From: Corynebacterium doosanense CAU 212 = DSM 45436
GTDB taxonomy: Bacteria; Actinomycetota; Actinomycetes; Mycobacteriales; Mycobacteriaceae
Direction: 5' to 3'
DNA length: 64,000 nt
Assembly: GCF_000767055.1 (NCBI RefSeq)
Contig: NZ_CP006764.1
Coordinates: 1,612,001 to 1,676,000, forward strand
Below, piece by piece: positions 16,447 through 25,085 of the stretch; within the stretch, counting starts at the first letter, position 1, and each line of letters starts with the position of its first letter. The notes under the pieces were generated by a model. It made no database searches. It was not told where the DNA came from and saw only the letters and a program-made list of their open reading frames with translations. Position numbers and translations under genes: made by a program.

Positions 16447-17511
16447 TTATAAGTCTCCATCGTTGGATTCGGCATCGAGTATAGCTGCATCTGGATGGTC
16501 TTCTGTCGGTTCCTTGTCCCAAGCATCGAGAATCTCTCTGTGTACCCGAGCTAGGATCTCAAGCATGTGGCGGCCGGTGACAATATTCTTGTCTGCCGCT
16601 GGGTCACGAATCTCTGTTGGGACAATGGTGCCCACCAAAGCGAGCAGGAATGTGGATCCGAGAATGGCCGGAAACGCGAGACCATCAATAGTCGGTCCGC
16701 CGTTGTACCCCATTACACCTGTTTCATCTGGTTTTCCTGCATCTAGTAAACCGGTTGAGCTTGCATGCAAGTGTTCGCTGGCGATTCGGTAGTAGGCGTT
16801 TAGGCTGGGCATGATGAGCTCGTTCAAGCCCATGAATGATGGTGTTCCCTTGGGAAACAGAGGCGCCGCCCAGTCCCAGGTTGTCGCAAATGCCTTACCA
16901 TAGGTGCCGATGAGCTCCTTCTTTCGGGAATCGAGAACGTCGAGGACCTCGGCGTTGATGGTGTCCGCAATTCCTGGGATTTCAGTCCCGATCAGGTCCC
17001 TGGCGGCTCCGTTGATGAATACTTCATGATGAAGAAGGTAGCGTTCCACGAGGTCAGGGTGGTCCGACTCGGGTGAGCCGTATTCCCAGAGGACTGCCGC
17101 GACAACAAAGAGTTCATGGAGAGAGCGAACACGGGTGAATGCGCCCTGGGGGTAACCACCTCGCAGCAACCAGGTTACTTCGTTGAAGGCGAGCAACGCC
17201 CGCGCTGCGAGCCCGGTCAAGGTAGTGAATAGGGCAGCATAGGCATCATCTTCTGGGTCAGCTTCGAGATGCTCGTGACGACTCTCGGCCCCCCAATTGA
17301 CGGCGTCCATGGCGCTTCTCCAGAAAAGGTCCATCAGGTTGAACGCATGGCCATGCTGCTCGGCGATGTGCACACGGAGCGCCTCTCGTTCTGCCAGTTC
17401 GACTGGCTTTTCAGCCTGGGCTTCTTCAATAAAAAGCTGCCAGAATTTTTCGAACTGTTCATCACCCTCTGGCGCCGTTATTCCGGGTTCGAAGCTGAAC
17501 TCGGCCTTCAT
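16447..17511 (-). CDS. DUF5677-like helical protein, partner of the HEPN gene
   Basis: This soluble, mostly helical 354-residue protein has a core (~85-140: GLAARALLAFNEVTWLLRGG, then GAFTRVRSLHELFVVAAVLWEYG) and a later YRIASEHLHASSTGLL that fit the DUF5677 pattern, a family found in mobile regions and without a settled biochemical role. The second ATG (17511) is the better start: AAGAGG at 17521-17526 is 9 bases before it, but directly touches the first ATG at 17520. It is the first gene of a two-gene operon with the HEPN protein and of distinctly lower G+C than the chromosome. Confidence 0.6.
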   Translation of the reverse strand: MKAEFSFEPGITAPEGDEQFEKFWQLFIEEAQAEKPVELAEREALRVHIAEQHGHAFNLMDLFWRSAMDAVNWGAESRHEHLEADPEDDAYAALFTTLTGLAARALLAFNEVTWLLRGGYPQGAFTRVRSLHELFVVAAVLWEYGSPESDHPDLVERYLLHHEVFINGAARDLIGTEIPGIADTINAEVLDVLDSRKKELIGTYGKAFATTWDWAAPLFPKGTPSFMGLNELIMPSLNAYYRIASEHLHASSTGLLDAGKPDETGVMGYNGGPTIDGLAFPAILGSTFLLALVGTIVPTEIRDPAADKNIVTGRHMLEILARVHREILDAWDKEPTEDHPDAAILDAESNDGDL

Positions 17512-17682
17512 AACTACCATCCTCTTTTCCTTCAGACCTCTGCGTTGTAGTCAAGCCTGTCATATGACATCGACATCGAAACCTAAAAGATCGGAACTTT
17601 GTTCCATAACCCTATGATAAAGAGCCTCCCAACCAGTGCCTATAGCAGACCTGACCGCGGTCCTGCGGAGTCGATGCCACCA

Positions 17683-17851
17683 TTCGATATCGGGGCGTCG
17701 TACGGACCGGTTAAGGCAATCAAGGGACGGACCAAGCACCTGCGCGGCATTGCCCTCGGGTTTAGAAATCTCAACCATTCCATCTTGGAGTGTCTGATCC
17801 ACTCCGGACAGCTGCAGGCGGAGATCAATATACTCTGAATCGTGAAGAACC
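17683..17851 (+). pseudogene. Degenerate ISL3 3'-end remnant
   Basis: An open stretch ending at 17838 reads FDIGASYGPVKAIKGRTKHL and GIALGFRNLNHSILECLIHS. These are the last ~53 residues of an ISL3 transposase, about 75 percent like the intact copies here. It is followed by a decayed right inverted repeat (ATCGTGAAGAACC) ending near 17851. Five bases later the intact ISL3 copy 1 starts, so an older relative lay here first. Confidence 0.8.
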
Positions 17852-17856
17852 ACCAT

Positions 17857-19315
17857 GGCTCTTCGCGTTTCGGAGTGCGTAGGTGAGCCCAGGGTGGAGT
17901 TCGGGGTGGCACAACATATAGGGGTCCTGGCCGGTACAAGATGAGAGTTGCGAAGCTTCCATCTGACCGAACCAGGACCCTACTGTGCAGCCTACTACTG
18001 GCAACCTCGTGGCCGACACCATCTGCCGTACCGCGGAAATCGGCCTGACCATCACCGGTGCCGCCGACGCCGGCACCCTCACCATCATCGACGCCGCACC
18101 CGTGACCGTGGACGGACTCTGCCCCGAGTGCGGAAATCCCGGAAAGCTACGGGACCACATCGTCCGGACCCTGGTCGACCTTCCCGTCGTGGGGTTCCCC
18201 ACCCGCCTTCATGTCCGTGTCCCCCGCTTCACCTGCACGAATCAACAATGTCCGAGGAAAATCTTCCAAGCCTCTCTGAACTGCGCCGATGACGGTGCGA
18301 AGCTCACCCACCGGGTCACCCGCTGGGTCCTCCAGCGACTGGCCCTCGACCGGATGAGCGTGGCCGCCACCGCGAAAGCCCTCGGGGTGGGCTGGGAATT
18401 GGTCAACCAGGTCGCAATCGATGCCTGCCGCAAGCTGGTCTACGACCACCCCCTCCCATCTGGACGGGGTGCGCATCCTCGGGGTGGATGAGCACGTGTG
18501 GAAACACACCCGACGCCCAGGCCAGCCATCGTCGTTCGTGACGGTCCTGGTGGACCTCACCCCGCTGGTCGACGGGACAGGGCCTGCCCGCCTGCTGGAC
18601 ATGCGCCCGGGACGCAGCGCAGAAGTTCTACGTAGCTGGCTGCAGGAACGCACCCCCGACTTCAGGGAAAACGTCCAGGTGGTGACGATGGACGGGTTCA
18701 CCGGCTACGCCAGCGCTGTCGACCAGGTCCTCCCGGACGCCACCAAGGTCATGGATCCTTTCCACGTCGTGCACCTGGCCGCCGACAAACTCACCGGATG
18801 CCGGCAACGACTCCAACGTGAGACCCAAGGACGGCGGGGCCGGAAGGACGATCCCTTGTACAAGCACCGGCGTACCCTGTTGACTAGGACGAACTACCTC
18901 TCAGAGCGGCAGAACAGGCGGCTCGACCTGTTGTGGGTCACCGACGATGATTATGTCGCACTCGAGGTGACCTGGATGTTCTACCAGGACATGATTGCGG
19001 CGTACGGGCATCCGAAGAAGTCGGAGGGCAAGAAGATCATGAGCAGGGTGATCAACAGCATTCGTAAGGGCCTACCAGCGGGTCTGGAGGAGCTTGCCCA
19101 GCTGGGCCGGACCCTGTGGCGTCGCCGCGACGACGTTCTGGCGTACTTCGATGTGGGGGCGTCCAACGGCCCCGTCGAAGCCATCAACGGACGGCTGGAG
19201 CACCTGCGGGGAATCGCCCTCGGGTTCCGGAACCTGGACCACTACATCTTGCGGTCACTGATCCACTCCGGACAGCTGCACAACCGGATCAACGCACTCT
19301 AAATCGCGAAGAGCC
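17857..19315. mobile_element. ISL3-family element, copy 1
   Basis: This 1459-bp element has ends GGCTCTTCGCG (17857) and CGCGAAGAGCC (to 19315), close to the corynebacterial IS31831/IS1207 group. The left flank is ACCACCAT and the right flank TCCTATCG, so it has no matching 8-bp duplication. The right flank instead is the reverse complement of the flank of copy 2 (see findings). Confidence 0.9.
17985..19302 (+). CDS. ISL3-family transposase, split by a +1 shift (copy 1)
   Basis: Together the two frames give about 439 residues, the normal size of IS31831-type transposases. The first frame (17985-18491) has the zinc finger CPECGNPGK to CTNQQCPRKI and a helix-turn-helix (MSVAATAKALGVGWELVNQV). 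The second frame (from about 18450 to 19302) carries the DDE core: ILGVDEHVWKHTRR, VTMDGFTGYASAV, DPFHVVHLAADK and GPVEAINGRLEHLRG. They join at a run of five C (CACCCCCTCC, ~18448-18454), where skipping one base restores YDHP-SHLDG. All three copies share the shift. Copy 1 differs by Asp for Glu at TDDDYVALEV. Confidence 0.85.
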
Positions 19316-19322
19316 TCCTATC

Positions 19323-19344
19323 GTCCCAACTTTGCAACAGCACC
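19323..19344 (-). mobile_element. Solitary IS6 inverted-repeat end
   Basis: GTCCCAACTTTGCAACAGCACC is the terminal repeat of an IS6 element read outward, with no transposase beside it. After undoing the inversion between ISL3 copies 1 and 2 it joins 23991-24020 to recreate about 55 bases of an IS6 left end. Confidence 0.85.
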
Positions 19345-19347
19345 GGA

Positions 19348-19353
19348 TATAGT
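19348..19353 (+). promoter_or_regulatory. -10 element for the DUF4062-TPR gene
   Basis: TATAGT ends six bases before the ATG at 19360, and no ribosome site is present, so transcription and translation probably start together. The upstream IS6 repeat holds a TTGCAA, but at only 10 bases spacing it is not a good -35. Confidence 0.5.
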
Positions 19354-19359
19354 TACCCC

Positions 19360-20796
19360 ATGACTGACTCCGTACCGCTCCGCATTTTTCTGGCTTCTCC
19401 TGGGGACCTAGGGGAGGAGCGCGCAATTGTGGAAAGCTGCGTCAAAGAATATAGCGCGCGGAGCAATGGCGAGAATAGTGAAAATTTCGAAGTCGTTGGG
19501 TGGGAACAGGTGAGAGGGACCGCCCGACGGCCCCAGGAAGCAATTAATGAACTCATTCATGAGAGTCATTTCTTAATTGTGCTTTTTAAGGAATTATGGG
19601 GCAGTGAACCGGGCAGCCCTTGGGGATATACCTCTGGGACTGAGGAGGAACTCTTTACGGGACTACTGGAACTTGGTCAGGCTGATCAACCAATGCGGGA
19701 TGTGTGGGTGGCATTTGTCAAACATCCCTCACCTGCTCCTCAAGTTGTAGCCCTCCAAAGTCAAATGGCTCAGTCCCACTCGGTAATGTATGAATCAATT
19801 GTTAACTCCCGTGACCTTAAAGACAAACTGACCAAGCGTCTCGAAGGTTGGTCGGAGTCGGCAGAATTTAAGGCTCCCAGGAACATTGATCTACTTTCAT
19901 CCTCGGGGAAGGATGTTCTTAAAGCAGCTCGGCTCCGCCTGAAGGGTGAGAAACTGATTGAACTGGGTCAAACTAGTGCAGGAAGGGATGCGCTAAAAGA
20001 AGCTGCGATTTTGGGGGGTCCGGTTGAGCAGCTGGCATATGCCAAATTTCTCACCCGACAGGGAGACCTCGAGGAAGCAAGTGCTTTAACGGAGACAGCC
20101 ATCGGACACTTTATTAGTGATACGTTCCCCCTGTACTCGCCACTTGCGGCGGAAGCTTTCGCTGATAAAGCCGGAATACTACGTCGACAAGGACGTGACG
20201 TGGATGCTATTGGAAGGCTCGAACATGCTCTGACGCTCCTCCATGAGCACGATCCGTATACGGAGAACGCCCGTTGCCGGATTCTGGATTTTCTGGGACA
20301 CGCATACCGGAAGACCGGGAAGCTGATCTTGGCCCGAGAATACTTTCAGAAGGCCTTCGATTACAGGCAGAAGACTGAGAAGGATCTGGAGAAGTTCCAG
20401 TCTTTGATCAACTTGGCTCGGATCGAACTTGAGGACGACAACGTGGAGGTTGCGGATGAATATATGGATCAGGTCATCGAAGGTTTGCAGCAAACCCCTC
20501 CTACTGCGTTGCATGCCAACGGGCACGCATTAGCTGCGGAGATCCGACTTCGGCAGGGAAGAGCCAGCGAGGGTATTTCTTACGCTCAGCGCGCCCTGTC
20601 CCTGAATCGTCAGCTGTCGAACAAATATGGTGAGGCAATATCCTTATACATACTTGCGGAATGTTACCGAGAAGCTGGTAAGGAAAGCGAAGCGAAGAAA
20701 TATGCACACGAGTGTCTCGAGTTGAATCAGTTGATGGAAAATGAATTTGGTTCACAGCAGGCCCAAGGGGTTATTGATCGGCTGGGAATACAATGA
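19360..20796 (+). CDS. DUF4062 (TIR-like) domain protein with TPR repeats
   Basis: The protein has 478 residues. Residues ~5-110 match the DUF4062 pattern: LRIFLASPGDLGEERAIVES, FEVVGWEQVRGTARRPQEAI, HFLIVLFKELWGSEPG and a following TEEEL. DUF4062 is a TIR/SEFIR-like fold used at the N-terminus of STAND and TPR proteins. Residues ~185-470 are a run of tetratricopeptide helices (AYRKTGKLILAREYFQKAF; ALAAEIRLRQGRASEGISYAQRAL; LYILAECYREAGKESEAKKYA). The layout of a signalling domain on a repeat scaffold suggests a sensor or effector in immunity, but no enzymatic residues are proven. It has no membrane segment and is at low G+C inside the inverted segment. Confidence 0.75.
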   Translation: MTDSVPLRIFLASPGDLGEERAIVESCVKEYSARSNGENSENFEVVGWEQVRGTARRPQEAINELIHESHFLIVLFKELWGSEPGSPWGYTSGTEEELFTGLLELGQADQPMRDVWVAFVKHPSPAPQVVALQSQMAQSHSVMYESIVNSRDLKDKLTKRLEGWSESAEFKAPRNIDLLSSSGKDVLKAARLRLKGEKLIELGQTSAGRDALKEAAILGGPVEQLAYAKFLTRQGDLEEASALTETAIGHFISDTFPLYSPLAAEAFADKAGILRRQGRDVDAIGRLEHALTLLHEHDPYTENARCRILDFLGHAYRKTGKLILAREYFQKAFDYRQKTEKDLEKFQSLINLARIELEDDNVEVADEYMDQVIEGLQQTPPTALHANGHALAAEIRLRQGRASEGISYAQRALSLNRQLSNKYGEAISLYILAECYREAGKESEAKKYAHECLELNQLMENEFGSQQAQGVIDRLGIQ

Positions 20797-20814
20797 TTTT
20801 GATCAATTTTCAGA

Positions 20815-21423
20815 TCAATCGGACACAATAGTGCCCTCTGAGTTAACTTGGACGTAATCAAGACTAGGCCAAAGTAAAGCAGTGAGTCGCCCGTCCTGTG
20901 TTCCGCACCCGGTATCTAAGTAAGCTGAGTCCTGTTCAATCCGCGGCAGCTTGCCGGTTGGAATATGCGCACTAATTAGAAACTTATGAGTTGCTGTAGT
21001 TGAAGGAATATGTTGAGCGATCAAGTCGTCATTTTCGTAGACTTTCAACATATTCCGAAGGAAGTTTAAGTGTTCTATAGGGAATCCATCCCTAAAATCC
21101 TTAAATGCATCAGCTCCTACATGTGGACCGACATATGATCGGATAGTCATAGCTCCTCCTATTCTGAGAAAAGCAGCTAGATCGCCTGTTTCCAACGCAT
21201 TGAGTAGGGCTATCTCATGGTTTCCCGCAAGGAGGGTCGCTTGGCCGTTTCGCGCATAAGCCATGAGTTCTTGCATGACCTCTAACGAGTGTGAACCTTT
21301 GTTAATGTAATCGCCGAGGAAAACCATGTGCGGGTTTCCTCGCTTAGCGAGGATCGAGCAAATGCCCTGAAGGGCGGTGATGTTCCCATGCACATCACCT
21401 ATGAATGCGGTTTCTCTCCTCAA
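20815..21423 (-). CDS. Calcineurin-like metallophosphoesterase
   Basis: This 202-residue protein carries the metal-binding motifs of PPP/ApaH-type phosphoesterases: FIGDVHGN (~8-15), VFLGDYINKGSHS (GDxVDRG position, ~34-46), LLAGNHEIAL (~64-73) and a later His in FLISAHIPTGKL. The invariant Arg of GDxVDRG is replaced by Lys (NKG). Its TTG start at 21423 overlaps the end of the nucleotidyltransferase gene by four bases (TTGA), so the two proteins are made together. Substrates could be a phosphoprotein, a nucleotide or a nucleotidylated target of the partner; the last is speculation. Confidence 0.8.
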   Translation of the reverse strand: MRRETAFIGDVHGNITALQGICSILAKRGNPHMVFLGDYINKGSHSLEVMQELMAYARNGQATLLAGNHEIALLNALETGDLAAFLRIGGAMTIRSYVGPHVGADAFKDFRDGFPIEHLNFLRNMLKVYENDDLIAQHIPSTTATHKFLISAHIPTGKLPRIEQDSAYLDTGCGTQDGRLTALLWPSLDYVQVNSEGTIVSD

Positions 21424-22223
21424 AGTAGGATCATCTCCATCTCCGTGTAGTCGCCACCCATCTCTTTGGGCTCTAAAGCTAGGAACGCCATTGAAAGAAC
21501 ATCACTGGAGTTTCCCCATTCATTAATCACTGTGGCCTCCAGGGAGCCGTGTTTATTGTGGGGAAAATCACCAACTATTTCACGGAGACGAGATAGGCAT
21601 TCCTCGAGATCTTTAACTGAATTCTCTCCTTCCGGCCGAGAGGTCAGGAGCCGGGGTAGGTCTTCATCACTGTGCCGGGCTGAAAGTTCGCGTACAGAAA
21701 AACAAGGGCGGTCCTCCGCAATGGCCTGAGCATAAAGGCAACTTCGTAACAGATACCGGGCTTGGCGTAAAAGCCCAGAAAGGTGTTTAGGGATATCTCG
21801 ATCGAGATTAGTGAAAATCTGAGACATGTTCCGAGCTCGATTGAAGAGCCGGTTAGTATTGACCTCGCCCATATTTATAATGGCTTGAGTGAGGTAGCCC
21901 GTGTCATCCTGGATTATCTTGGCATCTCGTTTAAGGTGAGATCCGAATAGGGTGCCGGCGCCAGTGGACAGCTGATCGAGGGTGTAATAGCTGATGTTTA
22001 CATCGCCGGAGTGGGTGCTAGGACGAGGTCGGGGAACTAGTGCCAATATATCTAGATCGGAATCGGGACCAGCGTCCCCACGGGCTTGGCTGCCGTAGAT
22101 TAAAATTCCTTCAACTTCTGTAGGGAGAACGGGAAAGTCTTTTAGCATATGAGCTGGGATTTCCATTTCCAACAAAATGTTAATCACATCGTTATTATTC
22201 ATGTACTTTTTCGTTTTTCGCAT
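21420..22223 (-). CDS. Nucleotidyltransferase-domain protein (MNT/pol-beta fold)
   Basis: The 267-residue protein has a pol-beta-type NTase core (~32-75): GILIYGSQARGDAGPDSDLDILAL contains GSx(10)DxD with both metal-binding Asp residues. The remainder (~110-267) is largely helical (LSGLLRQARYLLRSCLYAQAIAE), as in NTases with attached HEPN- or KNTase-like helical domains. It overlaps the downstream phosphoesterase by four bases. NTase-based modules include MNT-HEPN toxin-antitoxin systems and AbiE; the pairing here with a phosphatase does not match those exactly. The start is the ATG at 22223; a second ATG at codon 8 is possible. Confidence 0.75.
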   Translation of the reverse strand: MRKTKKYMNNNDVINILLEMEIPAHMLKDFPVLPTEVEGILIYGSQARGDAGPDSDLDILALVPRPRPSTHSGDVNISYYTLDQLSTGAGTLFGSHLKRDAKIIQDDTGYLTQAIINMGEVNTNRLFNRARNMSQIFTNLDRDIPKHLSGLLRQARYLLRSCLYAQAIAEDRPCFSVRELSARHSDEDLPRLLTSRPEGENSVKDLEECLSRLREIVGDFPHNKHGSLEATVINEWGNSSDVLSMAFLALEPKEMGGDYTEMEMILL

Positions 22224-22531
22224 CTTTACTTGTTTCCATTAATGGGATGAATATAGTTAAAAAACGCAGAAGGGTTTTGTGGACATCGTTTACTTCAATT
22301 AATTCTAATATTGCAGGCCTCATCCGAACCCGTTAGTTGCCCCTATTGGTTGCATTTACTATGGGGTATACGCAGTTAGAAAGGGGGAGTGTTCTTTTGC
22401 TGTTCGTAGACGCCCAGAGCGAATCTACACCAGGCCAGGGCCGCGTCTACGGCCAGGTGGGCGTGTACTTCGTTGACATCCGGAAGAACGTGGTTGGCGT
22501 GTCCCGCATCAGTGGTTTTTCTCAGTTTACT
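22224..22531. other. A+T-rich region upstream of the nucleotidyltransferase, with a coding remnant
   Basis: The first ~150 bases are very A+T-rich and should contain the minus-strand promoter of the NTase operon. At about 22385-22520 on the minus strand a frame stays open (TDAGHANHVLPDVNEVHAHL) and ends in TAA near 22378. It is of higher G+C and is cut by the ISL3 end at 22532. It may be the tail of another broken gene; its identity is not recognised. Confidence 0.4.
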
Positions 22532-23990
22532 GGCTCTTCGCGATTTAGAGTGCGTTGATCCGGTTGTGCAGCTGTCCGGAGTGGATCAGTGACCGCAAGA
22601 TGTAGTGGTCCAGGTTCCGGAACCCGAGGGCGATTCCCCGCAGGTGCTCCAGCCGTCCGTTGATGGCTTCGACGGGGCCGTTGGACGCCCCCACATCGAA
22701 GTACGCCAGAACGTCGTCGCGGCGACGCCACAGGGTCCGGCCCAGCTGGGCAAGCTCCTCCAGACCCGCTGGTAGGCCCTTACGAATGCTGTTGATCACC
22801 CTGCTCATGATCTTCTTGCCCTCCGACTTCTTCGGATGCCCGTACGCCGCAATCATGTCCTGGTAGAACATCCAGGTCACCTCGAGTGCGACATATTCAT
22901 CGTCGGTGACCCACAACAGGTCGAGCCGCCTGTTCTGCCGCTCTGAGAGGTAGTTCGTCCTAGTCAACAGGGTACGCCGGTGCTTGTACAAGGGATCGTC
23001 CTTCCGGCCCCGCCGTCCTTGGGTCTCACGTTGGAGTCGTTGCCGGCATCCGGTGAGTTTGTCGGCGGCCAGGTGCACGACGTGGAAAGGATCCATGACC
23101 TTGGTGGCGTCCGGGAGGACCTGGTCGACAGCGCTGGCGTAGCCGGTGAACCCGTCCATCGTCACCACCTGGACGTTTTCCCTGAAGTCGGGGGTGCGTT
23201 CCTGCAGCCAGCTACGTAGAACTTCTGCGCTGCGTCCCGGGCGCATGTCCAGCAGGCGGGCAGGCCCTGTCCCGTCGACCAGCGGGGTGAGGTCCACCAG
23301 GACCGTCACGAACGACGATGGCTGGCCTGGGCGTCGGGTGTGTTTCCACACGTGCTCATCCACCCCGAGGATGCGCACCCCGTCCAGATGGGAGGGGGTG
23401 GTCGTAGACCAGCTTGCGGCAGGCATCGATTGCGACCTGGTTGACCAATTCCCAGCCCACCCCGAGGGCTTTCGCGGTGGCGGCCACGCTCATCCGGTCG
23501 AGGGCCAGTCGCTGGAGGACCCAGCGGGTGACCCGGTGGGTGAGCTTCGCACCGTCATCGGCGCAGTTCAGAGAGGCTTGGAAGATTTTCCTCGGACATT
23601 GTTGATTCGTGCAGGTGAAGCGGGGGACACGGACATGAAGGCGGGTGGGGAACCCCACGACGGGAAGGTCGACCAGGGTCCGGACGATGTGGTCCCGTAG
23701 CTTTCCGGGATTTCCGCACTCGGGGCAGAGTCCGTCCACGGTCACGGGTGCGGCGTCGATGATGGTGAGGGTGCCGGCGTCGGCGGCACCGGTGATGGTC
23801 AGGCCGATTTCCGCGGTACGGCAGATGGTGTCGGCCACGAGGTTGCCAGTAGTAGGCTGCACAGTAGGGTCCTGGTTCGGTCAGATGGAAGCTTCGCAAC
23901 TCTCATCTTGTACCGGCCAGGACCCCTATATGTTGTGCCACCCCGAACTCCACCCTGGGCTCACCTACGCACTCCGAAACGCGAAGAGCC
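22532..23990. mobile_element. ISL3-family element, copy 2 (inverted)
   Basis: This 1459-bp element is in the opposite orientation to copies 1 and 3 and practically identical to copy 1. The flank beyond its 5' end (23991-23998) is CGATAGGA, and the flank beyond its 3' end (22524-22531) is AGTTTACT. The missing duplicate of CGATAGGA is found, reversed, next to copy 1. Confidence 0.9.
22545..23862 (-). CDS. ISL3-family transposase, split by a +1 shift (copy 2)
   Basis: The product and layout are the same as copy 1: zinc-finger/HTH frame at 23356-23862 and DDE frame ending at 22545, joined by skipping one base in the CCCCC run near 23393-23399. It has the Glu version of the TDDEYVALEV segment, as in copy 3. 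Both frames are otherwise intact. Confidence 0.85.
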
Positions 23991-24025
23991 CGATAGGAAG
24001 AGCGACGTTAAATAGTGAAAGTCTA

Positions 24026-24627
24026 TTAACCAGTCGCTCCCTCCCCTCGAAGTCGTTCAAAGAGCCCGAACTCCATGGCCATCTCCACCAACCTCCTGGT
24101 TGTCATCTCTCGGGCTGCCTTGGGAACTTCGTTGGAGGATTCTTCGTGCTGCCACAGGGCGTCTTCCAGGATGACCTGCAGCTGCGGGGAGCTGGCGAAG
24201 TCGATCTTAGAGTTGTTCTTGGCCTGGACCTCCAGCTCGGGATGATCAGCGGCCTCCGCCAGCAGGGCCTGGATGAAGCTGACCTTGTACTCTTCCTTGG
24301 CTTCCAGGTCCCCGAAGTACTTGTTGACCTTCTCGATCAACTCTGCCTTCCCGGCATGTTCCGATTCCCGCGCCTTCGCCAGGCCAGCCTCGGTCATACC
24401 CGTCAGCCCCGGGGCATCTCCCTCGGTGGTGTTCAGTCCGAGGTCGTCGTCCTGGCGGATCTTCTCCAACCGGAAGTGGGTAAGCACCACATCAGAGACA
24501 TCCACCGCCTCAGGTTTCTCGGCGTCGGCCGTGAACTCCCGTAGCTGCTTGGCCAGCAGGTCGGCGAAGACGGACATCTTCTCGTAGCGTGGGTCCCCGA
24601 AGTGGAGGATCTGGCTGAAAAACGCAT
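24026..24627 (-). pseudogene. C-terminal fragment of a type I restriction HsdR-like subunit
   Basis: The frame reads FFSQILHFGDPRYEKMSVFADLL at its beginning and then DVSDVVLTHFRLEKIRQDDD, TGMTEAGLAKARE, LIEKVNKYFGDL and YKVSFIQALLAEAA. This series is the helical C-terminal region of HsdR-type restriction/helicase subunits, which normally follows ~800 residues of nuclease and motor domains. Those are absent: upstream sequence changes into another gene at ~24628. An ATG at 24577 could still start a 183-residue product, but homology begins before it, so this is best read as a truncated gene. The stop lies ~15 bases from the rebuilt IS6 end. Confidence 0.65.
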
Positions 24628-24629
24628 AC

Positions 24630-25085
24630 CTACAGTTCGAAGACAGCTTCGGGATCGTCCATCGCCTCGATCACCCCAGTGAGGTTGCCGAGGTCGGCCA
24701 AGGGTGAGGTTTGTGCCACTTGAACGATGCCGGCGACCACGGTCTGCATCGCCGCAACATCACCGGATTTCACCGCCGCTTCGAGACTGTCGAACAGGCG
24801 CTTGTTGGTCTCACGGCGTTCAGCGAAGGTCAGATCGAAGTAGCGATGTAGGGTGTTCTCCACCAGTTGGAGCCGGGCGATCTGAGTCTCCCGGTAGGTC
24901 ACTAGCTGTTCCCGCTTCGTGCTCTGCTTCTCGTGTAACTCGACGAGGCCTTGCACCACCGTGACAATCTCTTTGAGCGACCCGAACGCTTCGGCGGAGG
25001 TGATCTTGCCAACGAAGATATCCATCACCTCAGCAGCGTTTGTCGGCACGACAACGTCGTTTGGCTCTTTCTTTGGGTCAGGCAT
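24630..25085 (-). CDS. Hypothetical coiled-coil protein
   Basis: The protein has 151 residues, with no membrane segment or known family. The central part (SLKEIVTVVQGLVELHEKQSTKREQL, then RLQLVENTLHRYFDLTFAERRETNKRLFDSLEAAV) has strong heptad character and should form a long helical hairpin or oligomer. The ATG at 25085 lies 8 bases inside the end of the upstream membrane-protein gene, indicating translational coupling; the longer frame to 25160 is not needed. The pair probably acts as one unit: membrane protein plus soluble helical partner. Confidence 0.6.
   Translation of the reverse strand: MPDPKKEPNDVVVPTNAAEVMDIFVGKITSAEAFGSLKEIVTVVQGLVELHEKQSTKREQLVTYRETQIARLQLVENTLHRYFDLTFAERRETNKRLFDSLEAAVKSGDVAAMQTVVAGIVQVAQTSPLADLGNLTGVIEAMDDPEAVFEL

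Noticed and set aside
19332-19353. Hybrid promoter formed by TTGCAA in the IS6 repeat and TATAGT
   Set aside because: The spacing is only 10 bases, far from the usual 16-18; a leaderless -10 alone explains the start.
22337-22558. Plus-strand 73-codon frame running into ISL3 copy 2
   Set aside because: Its end is IS sequence and the first part is A+T-rich non-coding DNA. A minus-strand remnant fits the local composition better, but even that is uncertain.
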